Source: Norana najaformis (taxonomy: Eukaryota > Annelida > Clitellata > Crassiclitellata > Hormogastridae). Taken from it: a DNA stretch of 64,000 bases. The stretch is taken from NCBI GenBank assembly GCA_964023275.1, contig OZ029913.1:46937976-47001975 (forward strand), given 5' to 3'. The position numbers and the translations under genes are program-made. Each line of letters starts with the position of its first letter. Position 1 is the stretch's first letter. A model generated the notes under the pieces. It saw only the letters and a list, made by a program, of their open reading frames with translations, was not told the DNA's origin and did no database searches. Shown piece after piece: positions 1 through 11,074 of this stretch.

Positions 1-207
1 GCTATGGTTGCCTTTCAAGGTTTGAAAGGAAAATACTGGGAAATTAAAAACAGTAATCACAAATGAGAAATAACAAAATTCATCAAAAAAGTGGGAAACT
101 AACAGGTCATAAAAACTGGAAAACTATAAAGGTAATGAAAAGATGAAAACTGCTTGCGTAGTAAATCCACAGCAACATAAAACCCGCCAAGTTAAGTACG
201 ATCTTGC

Positions 208-272
208 TTACTTGGTACCCATTGTAAACTTCTGGTTCCACCACTGGGAAAGGGTGACTTTCCCTGGGCTGC
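208..272 (-). CDS. Candidate last exon of the secreted protein gene
   Basis: A pyrimidine-rich tract ending CTCTGCTAG (AG at 274-273) precedes a short open frame that accepts phase 1. The completed Gly codon is followed by SPGKVTLSQWWNQKFTMGTK and a TAA at 210-208. Alternatively, the AA|GTAAGC sequence at 212/211 could be a donor leading to an exon outside the window. No in-frame stop interrupts the 61 nt. Support is limited to signal quality and phase agreement with the donor at 879. Confidence 0.35.
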
Positions 273-878
273 CTAGCAGAGACTCAGAAGAAGGAAGACG
301 AGGATCAGCTGCGTCGCAGCTGCTGCCATCAACTGAAGCAGACGATCGTAGCCGGACGATATGGACGAAGAGGTCAGAGAGGCGGGAAATTTTGAGAACA
401 ACGGATTTCCACTTGAACTGGAAGTCGTATGCATCTCCTTGTTATCACCTGGATAGCCGAAACAAACACACGACTCCGTAGAATCTCTTTCGAAGCGTGC
501 CTGCTACTCTGTCTGTGTCTCTTTAGAAGTCTCTTTGTCTGTGCCTCTGCCTGATGCAGAGCCAAAGAGACAGACAAACAGGTAGACAGAGGCAGAAAAA
601 CAGACAGGGACAAAAAGCAGAGGCAGACAGACAGAAAGACAGACAATGGCAAGCAGACAGAGGCAGACAGAGGAAAGCTGAGGCAAACAGAGGCAGACAT
701 ACAGATGCGTTTCATGCCAGATGACACTTTTTAGAAAACGGAAAAAGGCAACAGCCAGACAGACAGAAAGACAGATACACAATCAGATAAACAAACAGGC
801 AGGCAGATGGATACAGGGATACAAGTAAATAGGGAAGAAAGCAAAGTAACTTAGAGACCGCGGTGGTCGGATGCATAC
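273..878. repeat. Imperfect CTGTCTGCCTCTG-type simple repeat
   Basis: From about 513 to 795 the plus strand is a degenerate array of CAGAC/GGCAGA units (minus strand CTGTCTG/CCTCTG), generating long spurious Leu/Ser/Cys-rich open frames. The rest of this interval is intron or 3' sequence of the minus-strand gene. Confidence 0.8.
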
Positions 879-1067
879 CCGCATTATTCGGAAGATTTGG
901 ATAGGATGGATACAGTTCCTCGCTGGGGTAAATATACTCATCATCGATAGTTGAAGGCATCGTCGTCGTCGTCGACGTCGTTGTCGTTGTGAAGTAAGTC
1001 TCATCTTTGCACTGATTAGGTGGCGCTGGTGTCAGACAGCGTTCTTTTGCCGTTTTTTCGCTCACTC
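879..1067 (-). CDS. Coding exon 3: Cys pair and Thr-rich linker
   Basis: Exon of 189 nt (63 codons). Acceptor CTTGTCTTTAG|GA has its AG at 1069-1068 and donor G|GTATGC is at 879/878. It is phase 1 at both ends, so KYPYG from exon 2 runs on as VSEKTAKERCLTPAPPNQC. Two cysteines are followed by a run of about 12 Thr/Ser residues encoded by ACG repeats. An acidic, Tyr/Pro-rich segment (IDDEYIYPSEELYPSYPNL) comes next. The Thr run looks like an O-glycosylatable mucin-type linker. The open frame continues past the donor into a CTGTCTG simple repeat, which is not expected to be coding. The phase match across three exons is the main evidence. Confidence 0.7.
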
Positions 1068-1344
1068 CTAAAGACAAGGCACCATAATGAATAAAATTAC
1101 AGTGTGGGCTGCTTTCTAGTCTATGAATACAGTTATCCTTTCTACCTCAGAATACTTGAGTGGTTTAGCATAATAAATAGCAATAGTACAGTATAGCATA
1201 GTGCATAAAAGTAAGTTATAAAGTAATATAGCAGAGCACAGTGTATCAAAGCCAAGAAGTTCCCTATAGCATAGTATAATATGGAATAAAATAGTAAGAT
1301 AAGAACACCCCCAAACAAGTACGAATTGTACTTCACCTCAAATT

Positions 1345-1667
1345 GAATAATAATAATGATGATGATGATGATAATAATAATAATTATTATTATTATTATT
1401 ATACAATATTATAATAATAGTATAATAAAATATAAAAATAATAATAGTAATAATTATTATTTTTACCCAAGGTAGGAATGATCTCTCAGGAACTAAAAAA
1501 TTAAGCTAGGAGTATAAATATCATTATTATTATATTAATAATAATAATAATAACAATAATAAAAAATAATAATACTTATTATTATAATAATTATTATTAT
1601 TATTATTTTTAAATATTATTATTTTTTTTTGCCCTGAGGTATTTATGATCCCTCAGGGAGCTGAAAA

Positions 1668-1717
<50 letters not shown>

Positions 1718-1725
1718 GACATTTC
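1345..1725. repeat. (TTA)n/(AAT)n tracts with retroelement-tail motifs
   Basis: Long TTA/AAT microsatellite tracts are interrupted by two copies of a short module reading roughly ACCCAAGGTAGGAATGATC near 1466 and GAGGTATTTATGATCCCTC near 1635. The same module adjoins TTA tracts at 30815, 31745 and 31895, next to family A LINE C-termini. It is therefore read as the 3' end of that LINE family on the minus strand. Confidence 0.65.
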
Positions 1726-1744
1726 TCAGTTATTGGTATTATTG

Positions 1745-2640
1745 TTATCCTAGATGTTCATAGTAGAGTTCCGAAGAAGCAGATGGCGTTCCCACGCTGG
1801 ACAGCTACTGAGAGTCTTTGGAGCAGGTAGCTGGTCTCCAGTGGATCGTGGGTTGCCATTGTCATCCTTCATCCTAACTCCGACATAAAATCCAATCCTT
1901 CCGTACTCCATGCGCCGCTGGTCTCCAGTGCGACCGCCACAAAAGAGTGGGTTTGGGCTATAGTGGCGTATTTTAACCTTTTGGCTGAGACTGCCCGGTT
2001 TGCAGCTTCACTTAGTCCGGTTGAAGTCAATCCTAGATGTGACGCTGCAAATATGTCAGAAACTGTCACATCCCATGTGAGACACCTTCCGCGAGACCAT
2101 GAGAGTCACGCCATCCGGTCGTTTGCGATCTTCCCTGGTGAGTCCCAACAGTTCTTTCTGAGAAGGGATATTCGCTCTGGCAAGAGTTCTCCATATAATG
2201 TCGTTGAGCATGTTATGGGATTGTTGTCTGCCAGCACTCTTTCTGCAGACCAGACCGTGAAGTCCTCTGGCGTCGACTCTTTCGCCACAGTGACACAGAT
2301 GTGGCTCGCACAGTGTGGTTCCCAGTCGCATTCCAACTGCGGCCTGTATCACCTCATCCGAAAAAAGGAAGTCCCAATGCGGTTACTGGAGGAGCCAGCA
2401 CCCAATCTCCAGTGTGGTGCCTGAGAGGCCAAGAGACGAGCGCGGTCTAGTGGGTTGTTGGCAGACTCATGTAAGCTCGCCGACGCCTTGCTTGTCCAGC
2501 GACTGTCCCATTCCCTTTGTCGATGAGCTGCTGATCCTGTTGATGGTTCTGCACCCGTTAAGACCACCCATGTATTCAGTGCGGTATTCACTAGCTCGTC
2601 TGAGGTATCGGCTGATTCTGGTGGCAGTATGTGTGTTTGG
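1745..2640 (-). mobile_element. Family A non-LTR retrotransposon, decayed 3' part
   Basis: Minus-strand frames give the C-terminal part of a non-LTR polyprotein. In order these are a Cys/His-rich segment (GMRLGTTLCEPHLCHCGERV), MLNDIIWRTLARANIPSQKE, DRKRPDGVTL, then SFVAVALETSGAWSTEGLDF and RLSVAVQRGNAICFFGTL at the end. The same series recurs at 10160-10390, 31900-32600 and 39480-39750. The reading frame changes several times, so this is a relic. It terminates in the (TTA)n tract at 1670-1717, as expected for a 3' tail. The upstream RT domain is absent; a 100-bp TTA array starts at 2656. Confidence 0.75.
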
Positions 2641-2655
2641 AGTTCACTTGTGCTT

Positions 2656-2657
2656 GC

Positions 2658-2754
<97 letters not shown>

Positions 2755-2755
2755 T
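2656..2755. repeat. (TTA)n microsatellite, about 33 units
   Basis: Near-perfect ATT/TTA array between two family A LINE fragments. It probably grew from a LINE 3' tail. Confidence 0.95.
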
Positions 2756-2930
2756 AATATGAGTTTAAAATGTTTCTTTAAAATAAATTCAGTTAATAAT
2801 CGCCCTCTCCAGAGGGTTCAGAGCATGATGGCAATGTTCTGGAGAGGCAGATGGCATTTCCTCGTTGAACAGCCACCGATTATTATTATTATTATCATTA
2901 ATATTATTATTATTATTATTATTATTATTG
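2756..2930 (-). mobile_element. Family A LINE, extreme 3' end with (AAT)n tail
   Basis: The minus strand reads SVAVQRGNAICLSRTLPSC and stops shortly after, matching the C-terminus of the family A copy just downstream (RLSVAVQRGNAICFFGTL). A second (TTA)n tract at 2881-2930 adjoins it. Confidence 0.55.
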
Positions 2931-3650
2931 TGTTGCCTGTACGCCTGTTCTGTCTGGGGAGCAGGGGCTGACTCTGAATGCTCAGCACTGCCTCTCATCG
3001 TAACACCAATTGTGTGAGCAGTGACGCCTGCGGCAGTTGAGGCCATTTATGCGAAGAGAACCGGCTGCCTTGGTTGGCTAAGAACAGATTTCCAAATGTT
3101 AAGGATTAGGTGACGGGAGGGCGAAGAAGTGTTAAGACAGATAGATGAGGGGCGGGTTGAACGGAGTGTTTGGATTGTAAAGAATTGACGAAGATAGGAC
3201 AGTTGAGAGGATTGAAGTGTGTTGTAGGTAAGAGATAAAATTTTGTACTCTATTCGTTCTGGTATTTTAAGCCAATGAAGTGATTTGAGAACATGGATGA
3301 TGTGATGGTGTTTGGGAGTTTTGGTGACTGCACGAGCGAGAGCATTCTGGATGGCTTGAAGGCGGTTTATATGAGTTGTGTCTATAAAGGAAAATTGAAT
3401 TGCAGTAATCAAGCTTTTCATGCACTATGGATGTGGCAATGGTAGATGCGGTTTTGAAGTCAAGCATAGAGCGAATTCAGCGAAGGTCGAAGTTATGCAT
3501 AAATCAAGAGCGGGAAAGATGGGTGATATAACCAGAAAAAGTAAGGTTCTGGTCGAAAATAACACCTAAATTGCGGACAGAAGAGTTAGTATTAAATGTG
3601 TGCGTGGAGGCAGAGTCCAGGCTGAGGGAAATAGAGAGGTCAGGAATTTT

Positions 3651-4447
3651 CTAGAGCTGATCGCATAGGCCAATAAGTATGAATTCAGTTTTAGATGGGT
3701 TCAGGCACAAGAGCGTAGATGTCATCCAGGAGGAGATTTGTTTATCCACACAAAGAAGATGATCTATAGACTCGTTGAAACAATTCGGAGACAAGATGAA
3801 TAGTTGGGTGTCATCAGCATAGAGGTGATGGTCATCTGAGGATGCTTTAATGAGTGAACTGAGTGGGGTAGTGTAGAGGATAAACAGAAGAGGTCCAAGA
3901 ACGGAGCCTTGTGGAACTCCGCAAGTGAGAGGGCATGACTTAGAAGAGGCTTCCGAAGTTTTAACAGAGAAAGAGCGGGAGGAGAGATAAGACTGTATCC
4001 ATAGGAGAGCAGTGTCAGCAAAACCAAACCAGGTTGAAAGTCGGTGGAGTAAGATATTGTGATCTATGGTGTCGAAGGCTGCAGAGATATCAAGGAGGCA
4101 GAGACAAGAAAACTTGTTGATGAGAAATTGCAGAAACAAGCTTGTTGTAGAGAGATATCAGCAGAGTTTTGGTTGAGTGGCGTTTAGTAAAACCAGACTG
4201 GTAGGATTGAGTTGGAAGCTAAATAGTCATTGATCCGATAGAAGACAATCCGTTCAGTTAATTTGGAGATGAAAGTCAGGTTGGAAACAGACCGGTAGTT
4301 TGAAAGGATTTCCTTGTCAAGAGATGATTTCTTGAGAAGAGGGGTAACAAGAGAGTGTTTGAAAAGGAGGGGAAAATTACCTGCAGATAAGAAGAGGTTA
4401 ACTATTTTGGTAATGATTGGGACAAGGACAGATGCACAGACTTTCAA
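3651..4447 (-). pseudogene. Reverse transcriptase domain, frameshifted
   Basis: The minus-strand frames 4447-4184 ([20 protein letters not shown]) and 4139-3651 ([43 protein letters not shown]) are RT blocks of the same element, separated by a frameshift near 4190. The catalytic residues are still present (Asp in [13 protein letters not shown]). A stop at 3651 precedes the thumb region. Confidence 0.8.
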
Positions 4448-5168
4448 TAAGGATGTGGTTAAAGGGTCAAGCTCACAATGTTTGTTAGGAAGAGAGTTTA
4501 ATAGATGCAGTATTTCAGTCTCTGATGTGGGTTGAAAGACAAATATTGAAGATCGATGTGTCGGGGGAGGGTAATCGTAAGAGGGAAAGGAAGCATCTGC
4601 AGATGAATATTTGGTGGTTTTGGAAAGGAGAGAATGTAGAGAAAGACGTATGGTACTAATTTTGTCAGAAAAGAAAGTAGTCAGCTACTGAAGAAGATGG
4701 AAGAGAATTTGGAAGTGGGCTAGGTGAGTTCCGTTGGTTTACGGTTTAGATAAGGCGAGGATTATAGGAGCTAACTAATGAAGAGTAAAATCTCTTTTTA
4801 GCAGCAGCAAGAATGTGATGATATCTATTTGTGGCAGATTTAAGGGCAGAAAGAAGCTGAGGATCACGAGTGCGTTTGTAAGCGCGTTCAAGGCGTCTCC
4901 GGAAAGATTTTAAGTTCTGGAGATAGGAATTGTACCAAGAATTGTTAGAGTAAGAGCTGGATTTGGTAATAATAGGTGCATGTTTGTCAAGAATCATGGA
5001 AAGAGTGGAGGAGGATGGATTTAAAACGAGGTCAGAACAGGAGATATCTTGCATGAAGGCTTCAATTTTGATTAACTAATGCGACGAAAAGAATGAAAGA
5101 CAGAATCAGCACGTGGAGTCGGAAGAGTGTTAAGACATGTAAAGATGGGGTAGTGATCAGATGTTGTG

Positions 5169-6176
5169 TCAAGAGAAATATATATCAGGTGACAGACTGG
5201 AGACTGATAATGTGATCACAAGGTCAAGTGTGTGATTGTGAATGTGGGTGGGGAATTTGACATGTTGAACCAGATTAGTTGAAGATAAAAGGGTGAGGAA
5301 TTCAGAAGCAAATGTGTCAGAGGGGTTATCAACATGTATATTGAAATCACCTGTAATCAGAAATTCATGAAGTGTAGTGGCGGCAGTGGAGAGGAGGGTG
5401 GTAAATTCTTTCAAGAACACCGATGGAGGACTTGAATATGATGAGGAGGATGGTGGGCGATATACATTAAAGATAGTCAGATTTGTTTGAGGAAGTTTAA
5501 GCGTAATTGATGCACATTCAAACGAGTGGAAACAGTAACCAGGTGAGTCTAGAACTGTGGCAGGTTCTCGGGTCAGAAAGGCAATACCACCACCAGTTGG
5601 GCTTATATTAGATGATTTGCAAGGATGAGGTGTTCTGTAAATATGGTAGCCAGGAGGAATACATTCTTCATATTGAGCAAGAGTTGTGTTTAAATTAAAC
5701 CAGGTTTCAGATAAGGCAAACATGTAAGGCGGGTGAGAGGAGAGGGCTATATCACTGATTTCTTGGGAATGTGAAGGATGCAGTAACGATCGAATATTTA
5801 GCGTGCAAATTAAGAAGAGGCTGCTGTCAGTATTTAAAGTATTGTTGAGGATGCTGAAGGACGAAATTCTGGAAGGAGGAGGAGGATAAGTGGGAGGAGG
5901 TGAGGGAGGAGGACATGAATGAAGATCCAGTGGGTCAAGATTTGGGTGGATGTCCCCGGATAGTAGGATCAGTAAGTTGAAGATGGTATGGCGGGTGAGG
6001 TACTGCGGTAGTCGCCTGATAGATGACGTTAGGAAGAACGATAAAGAAATAAGACACATATGTCCATATTGTATAGTCGCCGTGCGAAATTGTCCACGGT
6101 AAAACTGTTTGGCTGTTGGAATAATGCAGGGCAAGCCGGTGTGGAAGGATTGGCAACTGATATGGAAAGGATTCAT
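5169..6176 (-). CDS. APE-type endonuclease domain ORF of the LINE
   Basis: Open frame of 335 residues giving the target-nicking endonuclease of an L2/CR1-like LINE. Visible motifs are LNIRSL (Asn127 for metal binding), ALSETW (Glu157), GGGIAFL (196-202), NVYRPP (237-242), ITGDFNIHVDN (Asp277, Asn279) and HNHTLDLVI (313-321). A Pro-rich stretch at 89-101 precedes the domain. The first 80 residues include a hydrophobic segment of unknown role. The frame ends early relative to family members, and the linker to the RT continues in other frames at 5054-4746, so the polyprotein is broken. It would act in the nucleus during target-primed reverse transcription. Confidence 0.8.
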   Translation of the reverse strand: MNPFHISCQSFHTGLPCIIPTAKQFYRGQFRTATIQYGHMCLISLSFFLTSSIRRLPQYLTRHTIFNLLILLSGDIHPNLDPLDLHSCPPPSPPPTYPPPPSRISSFSILNNTLNTDSSLFLICTLNIRSLLHPSHSQEISDIALSSHPPYMFALSETWFNLNTTLAQYEECIPPGYHIYRTPHPCKSSNISPTGGGIAFLTREPATVLDSPGYCFHSFECASITLKLPQTNLTIFNVYRPPSSSSYSSPPSVFLKEFTTLLSTAATTLHEFLITGDFNIHVDNPSDTFASEFLTLLSSTNLVQHVKFPTHIHNHTLDLVITLSVSSLSPDIYFS

Positions 6177-7257
6177 GAAACGTAGGCCGAAAATAAGAAG
6201 AATTATTTAATTATACATTATGTGAGAAATTTAAAATCCAAGACGACGTGAGCGTTAGATGAAGCTAAAATGGCGGAAAGTAAAGACGCAAGGCGAACAA
6301 TGGGTGCATGAAGAGGACAAAATTAGGCGAATCTTAAGTTGATTAAAGGTTGAAACAAATTGGTACGAACTCACCAAAGAAAGAGCATAAACCTGGTAAG
6401 AAAGGAAAATTAACAAATTCAGAAGAGACGCCGAAAAGTTAGGAAAAAAACTGATTTGAAATATAAAGCGCAGATGCCGCGACGCTGGTTCCCTAACTAA
6501 GAGAAAGTCGTTTAAGTTGGAATTATTTGTCTCTCGCCATGTGATTGACTTGTGACTCCGACGATTGCACTCATCGAAGATGATTCACTCAGGACACGAC
6601 ATATTTGGTTTGTTAAACTTTCTTTTCCATCATCAACGATCGTCGCTCCTTCTAATATTTAACGAGAAATCATTTCGTACGTTTATATGGCCTATGACGT
6701 CACGATCACCTGTAGCAACGTATTGTTTGTTTTCAAAAGGCCGGCTGTAAGATTAACTGAAAGAAATCACACTGAAATGATTCAAAAGCCTTCCAAAGAT
6801 TCAGAACTTTTTCCACAACGTTGCCACTCATCGCGTCGTCGCCGAGGGTGTCCCTATTCTCAATCAGTCAGTCAAACAACTGAATTTGTCACTCAACCAT
6901 GGCCGTTATCGCAAACAACGCAGAAGGCCAAGGGAATCTGTAGCGTTTGCGATTTTTACTGTGACCATCATAGCTACCCAGGCAGCCTGATTAAACACAT
7001 TCCTAGAGGGGCAAGGCCAGCAATGGCTAATCTGCTGACTATAATCGCCGACAACATCATTAGCAACCCACTAGATCGGAAGGCCTGGGTTAGGTTGACA
7101 GTTTTCGACTACTCTACTCACACCTCCAACATAGCGGCAAGAGACATAACCTAACCCACCGCCTTTCGGTCTCAGATGACAGCAGGGGCTCGCTTTTCCA
7201 TCCCCACCACGGACGCAGAACTAACCTTTAGGCGTACAACCGCGAGATCAGACACAG

Positions 7258-8844
7258 ATGGCATCGCAAGGGTGGTTTCCGCAAAACCTTGAGGATGGTA
7301 ACAACCTCTCCCTCTCTACTGGAAATTTTCCCCTTCTTTTTAAACACTCTCTTGTTACCCCTCTTCTCAAGAAATCATCTCTCGACAAGGAAATCCTTTC
7401 TAACTACCGGCCTGTTTCTAACCTGACTTTCATCTCCAAATTAACTGAACGGATTGTCCTCTCTCGAATCAATGACTATTTAGCTTCTAACTCACTCATT
7501 AACCCACACCAGTCTGGTTTTACTAAACGCCACTCAACCGAAACTCTGCTGACATCTCTCTACAACAAGCTTGTTTCTGCCATTTCTCATCAACAGGTTT
7601 CTTGCCTCTGTCTCCTCGATATCTCTGCAGCCTTCGACACCATAGATCACAATATCTTACTCCACCGACTTTCAACCTGGTTTGGTTTTGCTGACACTGC
7701 TCTCCTATGGATACAGTCTTATCTCTCCTCCCGCTCTTTCTCTGTTAAAACTTCGGAAGCCTCTTCTAAGTCATGCCCTCTCACTTGCGGAGTTCCACAA
7801 GGCTCCGTTCTTGGACCTCTTCTGTTTATCCTCTACACTACCCCACTCAGTTCACTCATTAAAGCATCCTCAGATGACCATCACCTCTATGCTGATGACA
7901 CCCAACTATTCATCTTGTCTCCGAATTGTTTCAACGAGTCTATAGATCATCTTCTTTGTGTGGATAAACAAATCTCCTCCTGGATGACATCTACGCTCTT
8001 GTGCCTGAACCCATCTAAAACTGAATTCATACTTATCGGCCTACGTGACCAGCTCAAGAAAATTCCTGACCCCTCTATCTCCCTCAGCCTGGACTCTGCC
8101 TCCACCCACACCTTTAATACTAACTCTTCTGTCCGTAATTTAGGTGTTATTTTCGACCAGAACCTTACCTTTTCTGATCATATCACCCATCTTTCCCGCT
8201 CTTGCTTTATGCATATCCGCGACCTTCGCAGAATCCGTCCTATGCTTGACTTCAAAACCGCATCTATCATTGCCACATCCATAGTCCATGCAAAACTTGA
8301 CTACTGCAATTCACTTTTCCTCAATATTGACACAACCCAGATACATCGCCTACAAGCTATCCAGAATGCTCTCGCACGTGCTGTCACCAAAACCCCCAAA
8401 CACCATCACATCACCCCTGTTCTCAAATCACTGCACTGGCTTAAAATACCAGAACGAATAGAGTACAAGGTCTTATCCCTCACCTACAACACACTTCAAT
8501 CCTCCCAACCCTCCTATCTTCGTCAATTATTTACTATCCAACCACTCCGTTCAACCCGCTCCTCATCTGTCCTAACACTTCTTCGCCCTCCCGTCACCTC
8601 ATCCTTAAAATTTGGAAATCGCTCGATAGCCATAGCTGCCCCACCCCTTTGGAATAAACTCCCGCCAGAATTGCGACAGTTGTCTGGTCCATCATACGAA
8701 CTCACCAACACTTCACTTCTTTCAGTTTCTGCGCAGGTCTTTCACTCAAGACTGAAAACACTTCTTTTCCAAAAATCTTATCCTGATTCTTCCTCTTCCT
8801 CTTATCTCTCTTCTCGCTTCAATTTCAAACATCATCCACCGTAG
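7258..8844 (+). CDS. Intact LINE reverse transcriptase fragment (528 aa)
   Basis: Open through the complete RT palm and thumb: [37 protein letters not shown] (Asp121), [16 protein letters not shown] (178-193), YADDTQLF (211-218), [58 protein letters not shown] and a C-terminal [10 protein letters not shown]. The first 15 or so residues ([15 protein letters not shown]) come from the interrupted family A element, so the start codon is accidental. The absence of stops over 1.5 kb indicates recent insertion. Confidence 0.85.
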   Translation: MASQGWFPQNLEDGNNLSLSTGNFPLLFKHSLVTPLLKKSSLDKEILSNYRPVSNLTFISKLTERIVLSRINDYLASNSLINPHQSGFTKRHSTETLLTSLYNKLVSAISHQQVSCLCLLDISAAFDTIDHNILLHRLSTWFGFADTALLWIQSYLSSRSFSVKTSEASSKSCPLTCGVPQGSVLGPLLFILYTTPLSSLIKASSDDHHLYADDTQLFILSPNCFNESIDHLLCVDKQISSWMTSTLLCLNPSKTEFILIGLRDQLKKIPDPSISLSLDSASTHTFNTNSSVRNLGVIFDQNLTFSDHITHLSRSCFMHIRDLRRIRPMLDFKTASIIATSIVHAKLDYCNSLFLNIDTTQIHRLQAIQNALARAVTKTPKHHHITPVLKSLHWLKIPERIEYKVLSLTYNTLQSSQPSYLRQLFTIQPLRSTRSSSVLTLLRPPVTSSLKFGNRSIAIAAPPLWNKLPPELRQLSGPSYELTNTSLLSVSAQVFHSRLKTLLFQKSYPDSSSSSYLSSRFNFKHHPP

Positions 8845-8998
8845 CCGTCCGACTGTCTGAGTGCCTGACTCCTGGATCTTGACCCTTTTGCCTATCGATT
8901 TTGTTTTGACTGAGCGCCTGTGAATAAGCTGGTTCCCGCGACTTAGCTTTCGTTGAGCGCTGTAGAAATCTCGAGATTACGATTACGATTACGATTCG
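7303..8998 (+). mobile_element. Family B LINE, 5'-truncated, nested, young
   Basis: This element starts in the middle of the RT fingers ([17 protein letters not shown]) and ends in a (ATTACG)n tail at 8974-8994, the usual 3' end of L2/CR1-type LINEs. It lies inside the family A element (6780-10395). The 3' untranslated part (8846-8998) recurs as solo copies at 20085-20135, 36240-36415 and, inverted, 54760-54950. The missing 5' part and endonuclease mean it cannot move on its own. Confidence 0.88.
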
Positions 8999-9551
8999 CG
9001 CCGCTGTTAGAATTCTTTGCTCTGATGACCTCTCCATTCAGGCCGATTTGGAATCTGCTGAGGAACTGCGTGCAAAACATCCTCCGCCCCGAGACACGCT
9101 AGAGATTACCATCAGCTGCAGACATGCCCCCTCTTCGTGTAACCGAAGGCGAGGTCTTGCGCGCAGTCCGTTCCTTCTCGGCGGGTTCGGCGGGAGGTCC
9201 TGACGGAATTCGCCCCAGGACATCCTCGACTTAGTAAACTGCAAAGGGGTTGGCCCTAACCTTGAGACATCCCTGACTTCACTTACTGACCTTTTTGCTG
9301 GCAGGGGATATTATTCGATATTTGTTTGGGGACACCTTGTTGGCCCTCAGTAAGAGATCGGGGGAGTTCAGCCGAGTGCCATTGGTTACTATTGGCAACG
9401 TCTGGCTTCTAAATGTGCCAACGCTTTCGCCGTTTCTCAGCTGTCTGACTACTTCGCTTCTTTCCAGCTAGGGGTTGGGACCCCAGGGGCCTTTGAGGCG
9501 GCGGTCCAAGCCGCCAGGCGCTTTCTCGCTGACTTACATCCCGACTCAGTA

Positions 9552-9878
9552 TTGGTTAAGCTTGATCTCTGCAATACCTTTAATAGCCTTAGACGCAATC
9601 ACATGCTGACGGCGATATCGGAAGTCATTCTTATGCTCTACCCCAACTGTAGTTTGACTTATTCCAGACCTTCCTTTCTTAAATATGGTGATTTTACAAT
9701 AATCTCACAAACAGGTCCACAGCAAGGATACCCCCTCGGTTCACTTCCCTTCTGCCTCCCCATTCAGCCGCTTCTGACAGGCCTTTCTTCTCCTCTGCGT
9801 CTTGGCTATTTGGATGACCTCACTCTTGGTGGGAAAGCGTCGAGTCTATTATCAGGGTCGCGGGCGAAATGGTTTTGA
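9552..9878 (+). pseudogene. Reverse transcriptase core of family A
   Basis: Frame with FxLDxxNAFNSL-like motif A (VKLDLCNTFNSLRR), the GPQQGYPLGSLPF motif B and the catalytic YLDD (residues 86-89 of this frame). The frame breaks after GGKASSLLSG. Upstream, SAGGPDG-like and QLGVGTPGAFEAAVQAARRFLADLHPDS blocks are readable in shifting frames from 9170 to 9550. Confidence 0.75.
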
Positions 9879-10538
9879 CACTTAATGTCAGTAAGTGCGA
9901 AGTTATAACACACATCCTTAACCTGCCATCTCCTCTGGACTGTTTCACGATCACCCTTTCTGATAATGCCTATCTTTTGGGCGCACCTCTTTCCACTGGT
10001 GGGGCTCTAAGGGATGCGCTGGAGAAGCGATGTGCAGAACTATCACTAGGGATTGACCGTCTGGCTTCTTTATCTATTTTCTATACCTATTTCTTCACCA
10101 CACTCTGGCGCTTGGGTCTTGGTACTGCCCATAAGTGTATGTGGCAACTGGTCTAGGACTTGGGATAGACTTTTGCACCCCCGCGAATGCCCCTGCGGGG
10201 TTTTGGTCACTGCGGACGGCTATCAGGGTCTAGCATGCCCTTTGGGCCATGGTAGAACCGCAAGACACACCTGGATCAATGACATAGCGTGGCGCTCTCT
10301 CGCGAAGGCTGGCTTTCCATCAACTTATGAACCAGCAGGATTGGTTAGATCCGACGGCACTTTCTTAGAGCCAGATTTAAGCGAAGACTGAAAATTCCAG
10401 AGAACAATCACCGGCCGCAAGACAGCCTCGGTTCAGCGTGACGAATATTCTACCAGAGACCATGCTTCTTTGTTTCCTTGTCATTTCCCATGTCTTCTAC
10501 CTAATCGAGAATAGTTGTCTCCGTCTGACCTTCCATCG

Positions 10539-11074
10539 ATGGAAGAAGTGATCGACTTCAGTTATGACGAATCTTTAGCAGAGGTTGACGGGAGAAAAGA
10601 CGAAGGAGACCTGAAGGAGTTAGTTCAGAAGAGGCAGTCAGACGAATTCATGATCTCAGAACTCGCACCCAATGCAACGAGGGAGCGTATCTACTCGCAA
10701 ACTAAGGTCTTCATCGACAAGAATACAATGAAGAAGAAGACGTCGCCTACAGCCGAAATCAAAGAAGGAGAGAAGGCAGTGCCTGCAGCCGAGATTAAAG
10801 AAACAGAGAGATCCTGGAGCTGGTCGACGAGACCCAACTGGTCCTCAAGGTCAAGGAGCCGCAACGCACGACGGTCAGCCGGCGGGTCAAGGTCGAGGAG
10901 ACGTCGGCGCTTGGGTCAGCGAAGCCCACGACCCATGCGCCATCGAAGCAGACGACGACGGCGACGAAGAGGAGGGAGTTGGAGCTCCTGGATGTTCGTC
11001 TGATCCGCACCGGAAGACCTCACGGCCCTTCGAAGAAAAGCCGGCAGAACGTTCTACACTTACGCGACCGCTGA
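10539..11074 (+). pseudogene. Unrecognised charged-protein ORF with one frameshift
   Basis: From ATG 10539 the frame reads MEEVIDFSYDESLAEVDG and runs to about 10805 through two similar segments ending AEIKE. A loss of about 2 nt near 10812 then moves the sensible frame: EILELVDETQLVLKVKEP continues to RELELLDVRLIRTGRPHG and a TGA at 11072. Without the shift the frame becomes an Arg/Ser-rich artefact (to 11003). The protein is highly charged, likely disordered and has no domain I recognise. It could be a processed pseudogene or an accessory ORF of a neighbouring element, since it follows the family A LINE by 150 bp. Confidence 0.4.

Larger units (their letters stand above)
3090..6180 (-). mobile_element. 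Family B (L2/CR1-like) LINE, nearly full length
   Basis: A minus-strand element with an AP-type endonuclease ORF (6176-5169) followed by RT (about 4450-3650) and the thumb/C-terminal region (3467-3090). Against the plus-strand relative at 7303-8998 the RT part is almost identical in protein, so this copy is fairly young. It contains frameshifts and stops around 4700-5170 and 3640. The 3' end breaks off near 3090, inside the segment corresponding to [11 protein letters not shown] of the sister copy, so its own 3' tail is missing. No ORF1 was recognised. Confidence 0.85.
6780..10395 (+). mobile_element. Family A non-LTR retrotransposon split by a LINE insertion
   Basis: The longest copy of family A. 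The 5' part (about 6930-7300) encodes GICSVCDFYCDH and IPRGARPAMANLLTIIADNI, followed in another frame by [16 protein letters not shown]. It stops at 7302, where a family B LINE begins, and resumes at about 8999 with AVRILCSDDLSIQADLE. The halves join to the continuous family reading LEDGN...AVRILCSDD. RT blocks follow: VKLDLCNTFNSLRR, GPQQGYPLGSLPF and YLDDLTLGG. The Cys/His-rich C-terminal segment (CPCGVLVTADGYQGLACPLG; WINDIAWRSLAKAGFPST) ends near 10390. Stops and frameshifts make it inactive. The clade is unassigned. Confidence 0.8.

Noticed and set aside
374..1004. Long Leu/Ser/Cys-rich minus-strand frames
   Set aside because: They translate a CTGTCTG simple repeat; only 879-1067 has splice signals and phase agreement.
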